Below, piece after piece: positions 51,389 to 61,600 of a DNA stretch of 64,000 bases; the first letter of the stretch is position 1, and each line of letters starts with the position of its first letter. Origin of the DNA: Arcobacteraceae bacterium (lineage in GTDB: Bacteria; Campylobacterota; Campylobacteria; Campylobacterales; Arcobacteraceae); assembly GCA_023229945.1 (NCBI GenBank), contig JALNYH010000007.1, positions 14,360-78,359 of the forward strand, read 5' to 3'. The notes beneath the pieces are model-generated. The model was given only the letters and a program-made list of their open reading frames with translations. It was not told where the DNA came from and did not search any database. A program made the translations under genes and the position numbers.

Positions 51389-51916
51389 ATGGCACATAAA
51401 TGGTATGCAATTCAAACTCACTCAGGTAGTGAACTTTCTGTAAAAAGAGCGTTAGAGAAACTAGCTTCAGAGTTAGCAAATGGTAAAATAGCTGAAGTGA
51501 TTGTTCCAACAGAAGATCTTATTGAAGTTAAAAAAAATAAAAAAGTAATAATAGAAAAACCTCTTTATCCTGCATATGCATTTGCAAAAATAGATTTGGA
51601 TGTAACACTATGGCACAAAATCCAATCAATGTCAAAAGTTGGTAGATTTATTGGTGAATCAAAAAAACCTACTCCACTTTCTGACAAAGATATCAATCAA
51701 ATTCTTGAAAAAGTAAACAATAGAAAAGCTCCTAAACCTAAAGTTTCATTCCAAAATGGTGAGACAGTTAGAATAAACGAAGGTCCTTTTTCAAACTTCA
51801 ATGGAATTGTTGAAGAATTTGATTTGAATTCTGGACAACTAAAACTTAATGTTTCAATATTTGGTAGAAATACACCTGTTGAAATCTCTTATACACAAGT
51901 AGAAAGAATAGTATAA
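51389..51916 (+). CDS. nusG: Transcription antitermination factor NusG
   Basis: 175 residues: an NGN domain (KWYAIQTHSGSELSVKRALE at the start; PLYPAYAFAKIDLD) and a C-terminal KOW domain (FQNGETVRINEGPFSNFNGIVEE). NusG couples RNA polymerase to the ribosome and Rho. It is three bases after secE, and a 19-bp hairpin follows before rplK. Confidence 0.97.
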   Translation: MAHKWYAIQTHSGSELSVKRALEKLASELANGKIAEVIVPTEDLIEVKKNKKVIIEKPLYPAYAFAKIDLDVTLWHKIQSMSKVGRFIGESKKPTPLSDKDINQILEKVNNRKAPKPKVSFQNGETVRINEGPFSNFNGIVEEFDLNSGQLKLNVSIFGRNTPVEISYTQVERIV

Positions 51917-51926
51917 AACTTTTGAC

Positions 51927-51970
51927 TTGACTCTACAAATTGATATATTGGTATCAATTTGTAGAGTCAA
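51927..51970 (+). promoter_or_regulatory. Perfect 19-bp hairpin in the nusG-rplK gap
   Basis: TTGACTCTACAAATTGATA (51927-51945) pairs fully with 51952-51970 over a 6-base loop. No U tract follows, so termination is unlikely. It may be a processing site or protein-binding leader element for the rplK mRNA. Confidence 0.75.
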
Positions 51971-52005
51971 CTCTCTAGGTAAAAAATTTAAGAAGGAAAT
52001 AATAG

Positions 52006-52428
52006 ATGGCTAAAAAAGTATTCGGTAAAATTAAACTGCAAATACCTGCTGGTGCAGCTAACCCATCACCTCCAGTAGGACCAGCCCTTGGTCAAAGAGG
52101 TGTTAATATAATGGAGTTTTGTAAAGCATTTAATGAAAAAACAAAAGAAATGGCTGGATTTAAAATCCCAGTAGAAATTACAGTTTATACTGATAAAAGT
52201 TTTACTTTTATTACAAAAAAACCTCCAATGACTGATTTAATCAAAAAAGCAGCTAACATAAAATCTGGTAGTGATAATCCACTAAAGAAAAAAGTTGGTA
52301 AACTAACAAAAGATCAAGTTATGGATATCGTAAAACAAAAAATCGCTGATTTAAATACAACTGATGTTGAAAAAGCAGCTAAAATTGTTGAAGGTAGTGC
52401 TAGAAGTATAGGTATTACTATAGAGTAA
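52006..52428 (+). CDS. rplK: Ribosomal protein uL11
   Basis: 140 residues. KIKLQIPAGAANPSPPVGPALGQRGVNIMEFCKAFN is the uL11 start, and KVGKLTKDQVMDIVKQKIADLNTTDVEKAAKIVEGSARSIG the C-terminal rRNA-binding domain. It forms the GTPase-associated centre with the L10-L12 stalk. AAGGA precedes the start. Order nusG-rplK-rplA-rplJ-rplL as in E. coli. Confidence 0.97.
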   Translation: MAKKVFGKIKLQIPAGAANPSPPVGPALGQRGVNIMEFCKAFNEKTKEMAGFKIPVEITVYTDKSFTFITKKPPMTDLIKKAANIKSGSDNPLKKKVGKLTKDQVMDIVKQKIADLNTTDVEKAAKIVEGSARSIGITIE

Positions 52429-52458
52429 TCAATCGTTAATAATTTATAATTATTAATC

Positions 52459-52483
52459 AATCCTGACCGCTAGGATTAGCGGT
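52459..52483 (+). promoter_or_regulatory. rplA leader with overlapping alternative hairpins
   Basis: AATCCT (52459-52464) can pair with AGGATT (52472-52477), or ACCGCTA (52466-52472) with TAGCGGT (52477-52483). The pairings share bases and exclude each other. The place, directly before rplA, suits autogenous control by L1, but no L1-binding motif was proven. Confidence 0.45.
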
Positions 52484-52515
52484 AGCAATATAAAAACTTT
52501 GCGGAGAAATATAAA

Positions 52516-53217
52516 ATGGCAAAAAATTCAAAAAGATATAAAGCTTTAGTAGAAAAAATTGATAATACAAAAGAATATGCATTAGCTGACGCTGTTGCAT
52601 TAGTAAAAGAGTTAAAATCTGCTAAATTTGATGAGAGTGTTGAAGTTGCAATAAACTTAAATGTAGATCCAAGACATGCAGATCAAATGATAAGAGGTTC
52701 AGTTGTACTTCCAAATGGTACAGGTAAAACTGTAAGAGTTGGTGTATTTGCAAAAGGTTTAAAAGCTGATGAAGCAAAAGCTGCTGGCGCTGATGTTGTT
52801 GGTGCTGATGATTTAGTTGAGGCTATTCAAGCTGGAAATATTAATTTTGATATATTAATAGCAACTCCAGATACAATGGGTCTAGTTGGTAAAGTTGGTA
52901 GAATATTGGGGCCAAAAGGTCTTATGCCAAATCCAAAAACTGGTACAGTTACAATGGATGTTACAAAAGCGGTAAATGATGCTAAAGGCGGACAAGTTAC
53001 TTATAGAGTTGACAAAAAAGGTAACATGCACGCAGGTGTAGGTAAAGTTTCTTTCGGTGCTGAAGCATTAGTTGAAAACATAGCTACATTCGTAAGAGCA
53101 ATAAATAGACAAAAACCATCATCTGCTAAAGGTAGATATATAACAAATGCAGCTATTTCATTAACAATGAGCCCATCTGTTAAATTAACACCTTTAGAAT
53201 TGTTAGATTTAAAATAA
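52516..53217 (+). CDS. rplA: Ribosomal protein uL1
   Basis: 233 residues. uL1 marks: SVEVAINLNVDPRHADQMIRGSVVLPNGTGK, GKVGRILGPKGLMPNPKTGTV and KGNMHAGVGKVSF. It forms the L1 stalk, which helps release tRNA from the E site, and in many bacteria it represses its own rplKA mRNA. GCGGAGA precedes the start. It is followed by the L10 leader. Confidence 0.97.
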   Translation: MAKNSKRYKALVEKIDNTKEYALADAVALVKELKSAKFDESVEVAINLNVDPRHADQMIRGSVVLPNGTGKTVRVGVFAKGLKADEAKAAGADVVGADDLVEAIQAGNINFDILIATPDTMGLVGKVGRILGPKGLMPNPKTGTVTMDVTKAVNDAKGGQVTYRVDKKGNMHAGVGKVSFGAEALVENIATFVRAINRQKPSSAKGRYITNAAISLTMSPSVKLTPLELLDLK

Positions 53218-53240
53218 TTTATTAAAAATTGCATTTATCT

Positions 53241-53307
53241 TAAAACTGAAGACAGTAGGTAAAAAGCGCCTCCGCTTTTTGTAAGACCTATCGAAGTAAG
53301 AGGTTTT
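53241..53307 (+). promoter_or_regulatory. L10 (rplJ) leader RNA
   Basis: A nested structure: AAAAC (53242-53246) with GTTTT (53303-53307), TAGGT (53256-53260) with ACCTA (53286-53290), and AAAAAGCG (53261-53268) with CGCTTTTT (53273-53280). Internal GAAGTAAG stretches resemble the kink-turn of the known L10 leader, where L10-L12 binding represses translation. The position just upstream of rplJ fits. Confidence 0.65.
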
Positions 53308-53321
53308 GAAAGGAGGAAGAA

Positions 53322-53810
53322 ATGACTAGAGAACAAAAAAAAGAAATTTTAAATTTTTTAGAATCTGAGTTTAAAGAATCAAACGCTATCGTTGTATGTG
53401 ATTACAAAGGTTTGACTCATAGAGAACTTGAAGATTTAAGAAAAATGGCAAAAGAGAGTGATTCAAAAGTTCAAGTTGCAAAAAATACTTTAGTTGGTAT
53501 TGCTATTAAAAATGCTGGTTTAGAAAGTATCGAGTTAACTGGTACAAATATCTTTATTTGGTCACCAGATCAAATGAGTGCTTGTAAAGTAGCTGATAAA
53601 TTTGCTGGTATTAAAAAAGAAAAATTTGCAATTAAAGCTGGTGTTATTGAAGGTAAAGCATCTGATGCTGCTACTGTTAATGCATTTGCTAAATTACCTG
53701 GACGTGAAGAACTTCTTGGTATGCTTTTATCTGTTTGGACAGCACCTGCAAGAAACTTTGTTACAGGGCTTGATAATCTTAGAGCTAAAAAAGAAGAAGA
53801 AGCTGCATAA
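53322..53810 (+). CDS. rplJ: Ribosomal protein uL10
   Basis: 162 residues. SNAIVVCDYKGLTHRELEDLRKMAKE, VQVAKNTLVGIAIKNAG and the RNA-binding N-terminal fold match uL10; the C-terminal helix (NFVTGLDNLRAKKEEEAA) carries bL12 dimers. AGGAGG is strong. The leader hairpins upstream suggest autogenous control by the L10-L12 complex. bL12 follows 50 bases later. Confidence 0.96.
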   Translation: MTREQKKEILNFLESEFKESNAIVVCDYKGLTHRELEDLRKMAKESDSKVQVAKNTLVGIAIKNAGLESIELTGTNIFIWSPDQMSACKVADKFAGIKKEKFAIKAGVIEGKASDAATVNAFAKLPGREELLGMLLSVWTAPARNFVTGLDNLRAKKEEEAA

Positions 53811-53860
53811 TTTGTAGTTTAAATTTAAAATAAAATTGATAAAAAATAAAAGGACATAAA

Positions 53861-54232
53861 ATGGCAATTACTAAAGAAGATGTATTAGAATATATATCTA
53901 ACCTAAGTGTTTTAGAATTATCTCAACTTGTAAAAGAGTTTGAAGAAAAATTTGGTGTATCTGCACAACCAACAATCGTAGCTGGTGGAGCTGCTGTTGC
54001 TGCTGAAGCTGTAGAAGAAAAAACAGAATTTGATGTTATTATCAAAGATGCTGGAGATAAAAAAATCAATGTTATTAAAGTTATTAGAGCTTTAACTGGT
54101 CTTGGTTTGAAAGAAGCAAAAGATGCTGCTGAGCAAACTCCTTCAACAATAAAAGAAGGTATCTCTAAAGCTGACGCTGAAGCTGCTAAAAAAGAATTAG
54201 AAGAAGCTGGAGCTGTAGTAGAAGTTAAGTAA
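53861..54232 (+). CDS. rplL: Ribosomal protein bL12
   Basis: 123 residues: N-terminal dimerisation domain (ITKEDVLEYISNLSVLELSQLVKEFEEKFGV), an Ala/Val-rich hinge (VAGGAAVAAEAVEEK) and the C-terminal factor-binding domain (DAGDKKINVIKVIRALTGLGLKEAKD). It recruits translation GTPases. AAAAGGA lies upstream. A terminator-like hairpin comes 14 bases after the stop, in the rpoB leader. Confidence 0.97.
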   Translation: MAITKEDVLEYISNLSVLELSQLVKEFEEKFGVSAQPTIVAGGAAVAAEAVEEKTEFDVIIKDAGDKKINVIKVIRALTGLGLKEAKDAAEQTPSTIKEGISKADAEAAKKELEEAGAVVEVK

Positions 54233-54246
54233 TTTCTATCAAAAAT

Positions 54247-54271
54247 AAGGAGTCATTATGACTCCTTTTTT
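54247..54271 (+). terminator. Intrinsic terminator/attenuator between rplL and rpoB
   Basis: AAGGAGTCA (54247-54255) pairs with TGACTCCTT (54259-54267) over a 3-base loop, followed by a T run (54266-54271). It would cut down read-through from the ribosomal protein genes into rpoBC, as the E. coli rplL-rpoB attenuator does. Confidence 0.8.
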
Positions 54272-54341
54272 AAGCACCTCAAACAATGTGCAAAGGGTCA
54301 AAATGATTAATTTTGATTGCGTATTGTTAGGGGTGCTTTTT
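54272..54341 (+). terminator. Second, longer terminator-like hairpin in the rpoB leader
   Basis: 54272-54290 pairs with 54320-54338 (about 18 of 19 positions, with G-U pairs and one mismatch). A smaller hairpin, TCAAAAT/ATTTTGA (54298-54304 with 54310-54316), sits inside it. It ends in five T residues. It follows the first terminator without a gap. Confidence 0.6.
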
Positions 54342-54478
54342 GCGCTTCATACTAAATTATCATAAACACAATTGGTAAAGTTGAGTTTTTTAATTTAGTA
54401 AATGAAAAAAACTCATTATTATTGTTACTCTAAATAAGCCAAGAGTAACTTAAAATTTAAATTAACACGAGGTCACTA

Positions 54479-57400
54479 ATGCTAAATTCTTTAACTTCTG
54501 GAAATAGACTTAGAGTTGATTTTGCAAAAAATCCGCAACAAATAGAAATTCCAAACTTATTGCATCTTCAACAAAATAGTTATGATACTTTTTTAATGAC
54601 TGATAAAAAAGATCGTAGTCAAGCTGGTATAGAAAAAGTTTTCAAATCTATTTTTCCTATTCATGATATTCAAAATAGAATTACTTTAGAATATATTGGT
54701 AGTGAAGTTGGAAAACCTAAATACACTGTAAATGAGTGTATGGTAAGAGGTCTTACATATTCAATTCCATTAAAAATCAATATAAGATTGACTTTATGGG
54801 ATCTTGATGATAAAACTGGTGAAAAAATAGGTGTAAAAGATATAAAAGAACAATCTTTATTTATCCGTGAAATTCCACTTATGACTGATAGAACATCGTT
54901 TATAGTAAATGGTGTTGAAAGAGTAGTTGTAAACCAATTACATAGAAGTCCAGGTGTTATCTTCAAAGAAGAAGAATCAAGTGCAAGTGGTAATAAATTA
55001 ATATATACTGCACAAATTATACCAGATCGTGGTTCATGGTTGTATTTTGAATATGATGTTAAAGATATATTGTATGTAAGAATTAATAAAAGAAGAAAAG
55101 TACCTGTTACTATTTTATTTAGAGCATTAGGTTATTCTAAAGAAGATATTATCAAACTATTCTATCCTATTTTAAATATTAAAATCAAAAACAATAAATT
55201 CTTAACTGAATTTAATCCAGATGATTTTAGTAATGGTAGAGTTGAATTTGATTTGAAAGATGATAAAGGTAATATTGTACTTCAAGCTGGAAAAAGATTA
55301 ACTCTAAGAAAAGCGAAAGCTTTGGCTGAGGGTGGATTGAAATTTGTTGAGTATCCTGTAGAATTACTTATGGATAGACATATAGCAACACCAATATTTG
55401 ACCCAACTAGTGGTGAAATTTTGTATGATGCATTATCTCATCTTGATGAAATTAAACTGAAAAAAATATTAGATTTAGGTTTTGATTCTATAGAAATTGC
55501 AAATGACTTGGCAAGTGGTGTGGATGATTCTATTATCAATGCTTTCAAAGCTGATGGTGAGTCACTAAAACTTCTAAAACAAACTGAGCAAATTGATGAT
55601 GAAAATGATTTATCAGCTATTAGAATTTATAAAGTAATGAGACCAGGTGAGCCTGTAACTAAAGAAGCTGCAAAAGAGTTCGTTAGAAAATTATTCTTTG
55701 ATCCTGAAAGATACGACTTAACAAAAGTTGGTAGGATGAAAATGAATCATAAGTTGGATGTTAAAGTTCCAGAATTTGTAACAGTTCTTACTTATGAAGA
55801 TATTATTAAAACAGTTCAATACCTTGTAAAAGTAAAAAGTGGTCAAGGTCATATAGATGATAGAGATCACCTTGGAAATAGAAGAATTAGAGCTATTGGT
55901 GAGCTTCTTGCTAATGAGCTACACGCTGGTCTTGTAAAAATGCAAAAAGCAATCAAAGATAAAATGACTACAATAAGTGGTCCTTTAGATGAGCTTATGC
56001 CACATGATTTAGTTAATTCAAAAATGATAACATCTACTGTAACAGAATTTTTTACAAGTGGTCAGTTGTCACAATTTATGGATCAAACAAATCCATTATC
56101 AGAAGTTACACACAAAAGAAGACTATCAGCTCTAGGTGAAGGTGGACTTGTAAAAGAAAGAGCTGGATTTGAAGTAAGGGACGTTCACCCAACTCACTAT
56201 GGTAGAATTTGTCCAGTTGAAACTCCAGAGGGTCAAAACATCGGTCTTATAAATACTCTTTCAACTTTTGCAAAAGTAAATGATCTTGGATTTATAGAAG
56301 CTGCTTATAAAAGAGTAATTGATACAAAAGTTACTGATGAAGTAATATATATCACTGCAACTCAAGAAGAGGGACTTTATATTGCTCCTGGAAGTACAAA
56401 AGTTGTTGATGGAAGAATAGTTGAAACATTGGTTGAAGCTAGAAAAGATGGCGAAATTTTACTTGTTGAGGCAAATAAAGTTAACTTAATAGATATTTCA
56501 TCACAAATGGTTATGGGTGTTGCTGCATCACTTATTCCATTCTTAGAACACGATGATGCAAATAGAGCTTTGATGGGTTCAAATATGCAAAGACAAGCTG
56601 TGCCATTGCTTAAACCTCAAGCTCCTATTGTTGGAACTGGTTTGGAAAAAACAATTGCTAGAGATGCTTGGGAAGCTATAAAAGCTAGAAGAGATGGTGT
56701 TGTAGAAAAATCTGATTCAAAAAATATTTATATTAGTGGTGAAAATGCTGATGGTGCTTATATAGACCATTATGAAGTAAGCAAAAATACAAGAACAAAT
56801 AATAATACATCATTTGGTCAAAGAGTGAATGTAAAAGAAGGTCAGTTTGTAAAAGCTGGTGATGTTATAGCTGATGGTCCTTCAATTGATCAAGGTGAGC
56901 TAGCAATTGGTATCAATGCAATGGTTGCATTTATGCCTTGGAATGGATATAACTTCGAAGATGCTATCGTTTTAAGTGAAAAACTTATCAAAGAAGATGC
57001 ATTGACTTCTGTTCATATTTATGAAAAAGAGATAGAATCAAGAGAACTAAAACATGGTAATGAAGAGATTACTAGAGATTTACCAGGTGTAAAAGAAGAG
57101 TCTTTGAGTCATCTTGATGATAGTGGAATTGTAAAAATTGGTACATATGTACAACCAGGTATGATTTTGGTTGGTAAAGTTACTCCAAAAGGTGAGATTA
57201 AACCAACTCCTGAAGAAAGATTACTTAGAGCAATTTTCGGTGAAAAAGCTGGTCATGTTATCAATAAATCATTATACTGCCCAACTTCAACTGAAGGTGT
57301 TGTTGTAGATGTTAAAGTATTCACTAAAAAAGGGTACGAAAAATGTGCAAGAGCTAAAGAAGTATATGAACTAGAAAAAGCTGAATCAGATACAAAACAT

Positions 57401-58624
57401 CATGATAATCTTTTGATGTTAGATCGTGAAGAAATGATGAAAATTAATACTTTATTATCTTCTAATGAGCTAAGAAGTGATTTAGAACTTGGTGATGTTG
57501 TTCTTAAGCGTGGAGAGAAATTAACTTTAGATCAATTGGCTAATGTTAATAGATTTGCAATGAAAAAAGTAGTTTCATCATTCTCAAAAGAAGTTATAGA
57601 TATCTATAATGATATTAAAGAACATTTTATTAAAGAAAAAACAAAACTAAGAGAAGAACACGAAGAAAAAATTAAAACATTAGAAACTGATGATATTTTA
57701 CCAGGTGGCGTTATACAACAAGTGAAAGTTTATATAGCAACTAAGAGAAAAATCAAAGTTGGTGATAAAATGGCTGGGCGTCACGGAAATAAAGGTATCG
57801 TATCAAATATTGTTCCAATAGTTGATATGCCATATCTTGAAGATGGTACAAGTGTTGATGTTATCTTAAATCCACTAGGGGTTCCTTCAAGGATGAATAT
57901 AGGACAAATTCTAGAAGTTCACTTAGGACTTGTAGGAAAAAGACTAGGTTCTCAAATAGAAGATATATTAGTAGCTAAAAGAGCTGAGTTTGTAAATGAA
58001 CTTAGAGCTAAAATGACTGAAATTGCATCATTTGGTAAATTTATGAATGCTGTAGATTTTATCAAAAGCTTAAGTGATGATAAACTTTTAGAATATGCTA
58101 GAGATTGGTCTAAAGGTGTTAAATTTGCTACTCCGATTTTTGAAGGTGTAAAACAAGATGATTTTGATAAACTGTTTGAACTAGCAAAAATTGACTCTGA
58201 TGGTAAAACTGTTTTATACGATGGTAAAACTGGTGATAAAATGAAAGAAAGAGTAAATGTTGGTTATATGTATATGCTAAAACTGCATCACTTGGTTGAT
58301 GAAAAAGTTCACGCAAGAAGTACAGGACCTTACTCACTAGTAACTCAACAACCAGTTGGTGGTAAAGCACTATTTGGTGGACAAAGATTTGGAGAGATGG
58401 AGGTTTGGGCGCTTGAAGCATATGGTGCTACAAATGTTCTTAAAGAGATGCTAACAACAAAATCTGATGATATTGATGGTAGAAGTAGAGCTTATAAAGC
58501 TATAGCAAATGGAGAGAATGTTCCAGCTTCTGGTGTACCAGAGACATTCTTTGTTTTAACAAAAGAGTTAAAAGCATTAGGACTTGATGTAGAAGTTTTT
58601 GAAGAGGTGGAAGACAATGAGTAA
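54479..58624 (+). CDS. rpoB: RNA polymerase beta subunit
   Basis: 1381 residues. Beta-subunit regions: TSFIVNGVERVVVNQLHRSPGVIF, the rifampicin pocket (TSGQLSQFMDQTNPLSEVTHKRRLSALG), RDVHPTHYGRICPVETPEGQNIGL, the catalytic-site MAFMPWNGYNFEDAIVLSE, KMAGRHGNKG, and GGKALFGGQRFGEMEVWALEAYG. His in THKRR and Ser in RRLSALG, the classical resistance positions, are wild type. Its last eight bases overlap the rpoC start. It is separate from rpoC, unlike the fused rpoBC of Helicobacter. The leader has two terminator-like hairpins. Confidence 0.98.
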   Translation: MLNSLTSGNRLRVDFAKNPQQIEIPNLLHLQQNSYDTFLMTDKKDRSQAGIEKVFKSIFPIHDIQNRITLEYIGSEVGKPKYTVNECMVRGLTYSIPLKINIRLTLWDLDDKTGEKIGVKDIKEQSLFIREIPLMTDRTSFIVNGVERVVVNQLHRSPGVIFKEEESSASGNKLIYTAQIIPDRGSWLYFEYDVKDILYVRINKRRKVPVTILFRALGYSKEDIIKLFYPILNIKIKNNKFLTEFNPDDFSNGRVEFDLKDDKGNIVLQAGKRLTLRKAKALAEGGLKFVEYPVELLMDRHIATPIFDPTSGEILYDALSHLDEIKLKKILDLGFDSIEIANDLASGVDDSIINAFKADGESLKLLKQTEQIDDENDLSAIRIYKVMRPGEPVTKEAAKEFVRKLFFDPERYDLTKVGRMKMNHKLDVKVPEFVTVLTYEDIIKTVQYLVKVKSGQGHIDDRDHLGNRRIRAIGELLANELHAGLVKMQKAIKDKMTTISGPLDELMPHDLVNSKMITSTVTEFFTSGQLSQFMDQTNPLSEVTHKRRLSALGEGGLVKERAGFEVRDVHPTHYGRICPVETPEGQNIGLINTLSTFAKVNDLGFIEAAYKRVIDTKVTDEVIYITATQEEGLYIAPGSTKVVDGRIVETLVEARKDGEILLVEANKVNLIDISSQMVMGVAASLIPFLEHDDANRALMGSNMQRQAVPLLKPQAPIVGTGLEKTIARDAWEAIKARRDGVVEKSDSKNIYISGENADGAYIDHYEVSKNTRTNNNTSFGQRVNVKEGQFVKAGDVIADGPSIDQGELAIGINAMVAFMPWNGYNFEDAIVLSEKLIKEDALTSVHIYEKEIESRELKHGNEEITRDLPGVKEESLSHLDDSGIVKIGTYVQPGMILVGKVTPKGEIKPTPEERLLRAIFGEKAGHVINKSLYCPTSTEGVVVDVKVFTKKGYEKCARAKEVYELEKAESDTKHHDNLLMLDREEMMKINTLLSSNELRSDLELGDVVLKRGEKLTLDQLANVNRFAMKKVVSSFSKEVIDIYNDIKEHFIKEKTKLREEHEEKIKTLETDDILPGGVIQQVKVYIATKRKIKVGDKMAGRHGNKGIVSNIVPIVDMPYLEDGTSVDVILNPLGVPSRMNIGQILEVHLGLVGKRLGSQIEDILVAKRAEFVNELRAKMTEIASFGKFMNAVDFIKSLSDDKLLEYARDWSKGVKFATPIFEGVKQDDFDKLFELAKIDSDGKTVLYDGKTGDKMKERVNVGYMYMLKLHHLVDEKVHARSTGPYSLVTQQPVGGKALFGGQRFGEMEVWALEAYGATNVLKEMLTTKSDDIDGRSRAYKAIANGENVPASGVPETFFVLTKELKALGLDVEVFEEVEDNE

Positions 58625-61600
58625 TATTCAAACAGTTTTAAGACCAATAGAGATTAAAGAGTTAGAAAGACCGCAAGATTTTGCAGCATTTCAATTAAGA
58701 TTAGCAAGTCCTGAAAAGATACTTAGCTGGTCTTGTGGTGAGGTTAAAAAACCAGAAACTATAAACTATAGAACATTAAAACCAGAACGAGATGGTTTAT
58801 TTTGTGCTAAAATTTTTGGTCCAATAAAAGATTATGAATGTCTTTGTGGAAAATACAAAAAGATGAGATACAAAGGTGTTGTGTGTGAAAAATGTGGTGT
58901 TGAAGTAACATCAGCAAAAGTTAGAAGACACAGAATGGGTCATATTGACCTTGTAACTCCAGTAGCTCATATTTGGATGGTAAGTTCTCTTCCTTCAAGA
59001 ATTGGTACATTACTTGGCGTTAAACTAAAAGATCTTGAAAGAGTACTTTATTATGAAGCATATATCGTAGATGAGGCAGCTGAAGCTTATTATGATAATG
59101 AGAAAACTAAAAAAGTTGAAAAGTATGATATTTTAAATGAAGAACAATATAGAACTATAAATGAACATTTTGAGCATACTGGATTTAGTGCACAAATGGG
59201 TGGACAAATTGTAAGAGATTTGCTTGAAGGTATGGATTTAATATCTATTTTACATAATTTAAAAGAAGAAATGACTACTACCAAATCTGATGCAAAAAGA
59301 AAAACTATTGTAAAAAGATTGAAAGTTGTTGAAAACTTCTTAAATAGTGGAAATAGACCTGAATGGATGATGCTTACAGCTCTTCCAGTACTTCCACCAG
59401 ATTTGAGACCTCTTGTTGCACTTGATGGTGGTAAATTTGCGGTTTCGGATGTAAATGACCTTTATAGAAGAGTAATAAACAGAAACAACAGACTAAAAAG
59501 ACTTACAGAACTTGATGCGCCTGAAATCATTATAAGAAATGAAAAAAGAATGCTTCAAGAAGCGGTTGATGCTTTATTTGACAATGGTAAAACAGCAAAT
59601 GCAGTAAAAGGTGCAAATAAAAGACCTCTTAAATCTTTGAGTGAAATAATCAAAGGTAAACAAGGTCGTTTTAGACAAAACTTACTTGGTAAAAGGGTTG
59701 ACTTTTCTGGAAGATCTGTTATCGTTGTAGGACCTACACTAAATATGGACCAATGTGGTATTCCAAAGAAAATGGCTTTAGAATTATTTAAACCACACTT
59801 GATGGCTAAGCTTGAAGAAAAAGGGTATGCAACTACTTTAAAATCAGCTAAGAGATTGATTGAGTCACAAACAAATGAAGTATGGGAATGTTTAAGTGAA
59901 ATCGTATCAGATTATCCGATTCTTTTAAATAGAGCTCCAACTCTACATAAATTGTCTATTCAAGCATTCCACCCAGTACTAATTGATGGAAAAGCTATTC
60001 AGCTTCACCCTCTTGTGTGTGCTGCATTTAATGCCGACTTTGACGGTGACCAAATGGCTGTGCATATTCCTCTTTCACAAGAGGCTATTGCTGAAGCTAA
60101 AATTTTGATGATGAGTTCTATGAATATCCTTTTACCAGCATCTGGAAGAGCTATAGCTGTTCCTTCACAAGATATGGTTCTTGGGGTTTATTATCTATCA
60201 CTAGAAAAAGATGGTGTTAAAGGTGAGCATAAATTACTTGCTAGCTTTAATGAAGCAAAACTTGCACTTGATTTAGATACTGTAGATATTCATGCAAAAA
60301 TTAGAACAATGATTGATGGTAGAATTATTACTACAACTGTTGGAAGATTGATTGTTAAAAATATATTACCAGAATTTGTTCCAGTAGAACTTTGGAATAA
60401 AGTTTTGAAGAAAAAAGATATTGGTATTTTGGTTGATTATATTTACAAATTTGGTGGATATGAAGTAACTCCAAGATTTTTGGATAATCTTAAAAATCTA
60501 GGTTTCAAATACGCTACATATGCAGGTATATCAATTTCAATTGATGATATTATTGTTCCTGAAACAAAAGTAGAGCATATTGCAAAAGCTAAAAAAGATG
60601 TTATTGAAGTTCAAAAACAATTCTCACAAGGTTTGTTAACAGAACAAGAAAGATACAATAAAATTATTGATATCTGGACAGTTGTAAATAATAAGCTTGG
60701 TACTGAGATGATGCAACTTGTAAAAGATGATAAAAATGGATTTAACTCTATTTATATGATGGCAGACTCAGGTGCAAGGGGAAGCTCAGCTCAAATTAGA
60801 CAGCTTTCAGGTATGAGGGGTCTTATGGCTAAACCTGATGGTTCTATTATTGAAACACCAATTATTTCAAACTTCCGTGAAGGTCTAAATGTACTTGAAT
60901 ACTTTATTTCAACGCATGGTGCTAGAAAAGGTCTTGCCGATACAGCTTTAAAAACTGCGAATGCTGGATATTTGACAAGAAAACTAATCGATGTATCTCA
61001 AAATGTGAGAATTACAATCGAAGATTGTGGTACACATGAAGGTATTGAAATTACTGATATCGTAAGTGGAAATGATTTAATTGAGTCTTTAGAAGAAAGA
61101 ATTACAGGTCGTGTAATTGCTGAAGATATAATTGATCCTATTTCAAATGAGATATTATTTAGTGAAGGTTCATTAATCAGTGATGAAGATGCAAAAGTTA
61201 TAGCTGATGCTGGAATTAAAGCTGTTGTTATTAGAACTCCTTTAACTTGTAAAGAGCAAAATGGTCTTTGTGCTAAATGTTATGGTCTAAATCTTGGAGA
61301 GCAAAGAAAAGTAAATCCAGGTGAAGCTGTAGGTGTTGTTGCTGCTCAATCAATCGGTGAGCCAGGTACTCAGCTTACACTTAGAACTTTCCACGTTGGG
61401 GGAACTGCAAGTGCAACTCAAACTGAACGAGAATTAAAAGTTGAAAAAGAAGGTTTTATTAGATACTACAACCTAAAAGTTTACAAAAACAAAGAGGGTC
61501 ATTCAATTGTAGCAAATAGAAGAAATGCAGCTGTTTTACTTGTTGAGCCTAAAATTAAAGCACCATTTAAAGGTAATGTAAAAGTTGAAACATTACATGA

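Noticed and set aside
54670..54966. Reading frames opposite rpoB, rpoC, nusA, cysS and other long genes
   Set aside because: They are shadows on the antisense strand of clearly coding genes, without own start signals.
59882..60062. Fusion of rpoB and rpoC as in Helicobacter
   Set aside because: There is a clear rpoB stop and an rpoC start with its own ribosome-binding site; the genes overlap by eight bases and are not fused.
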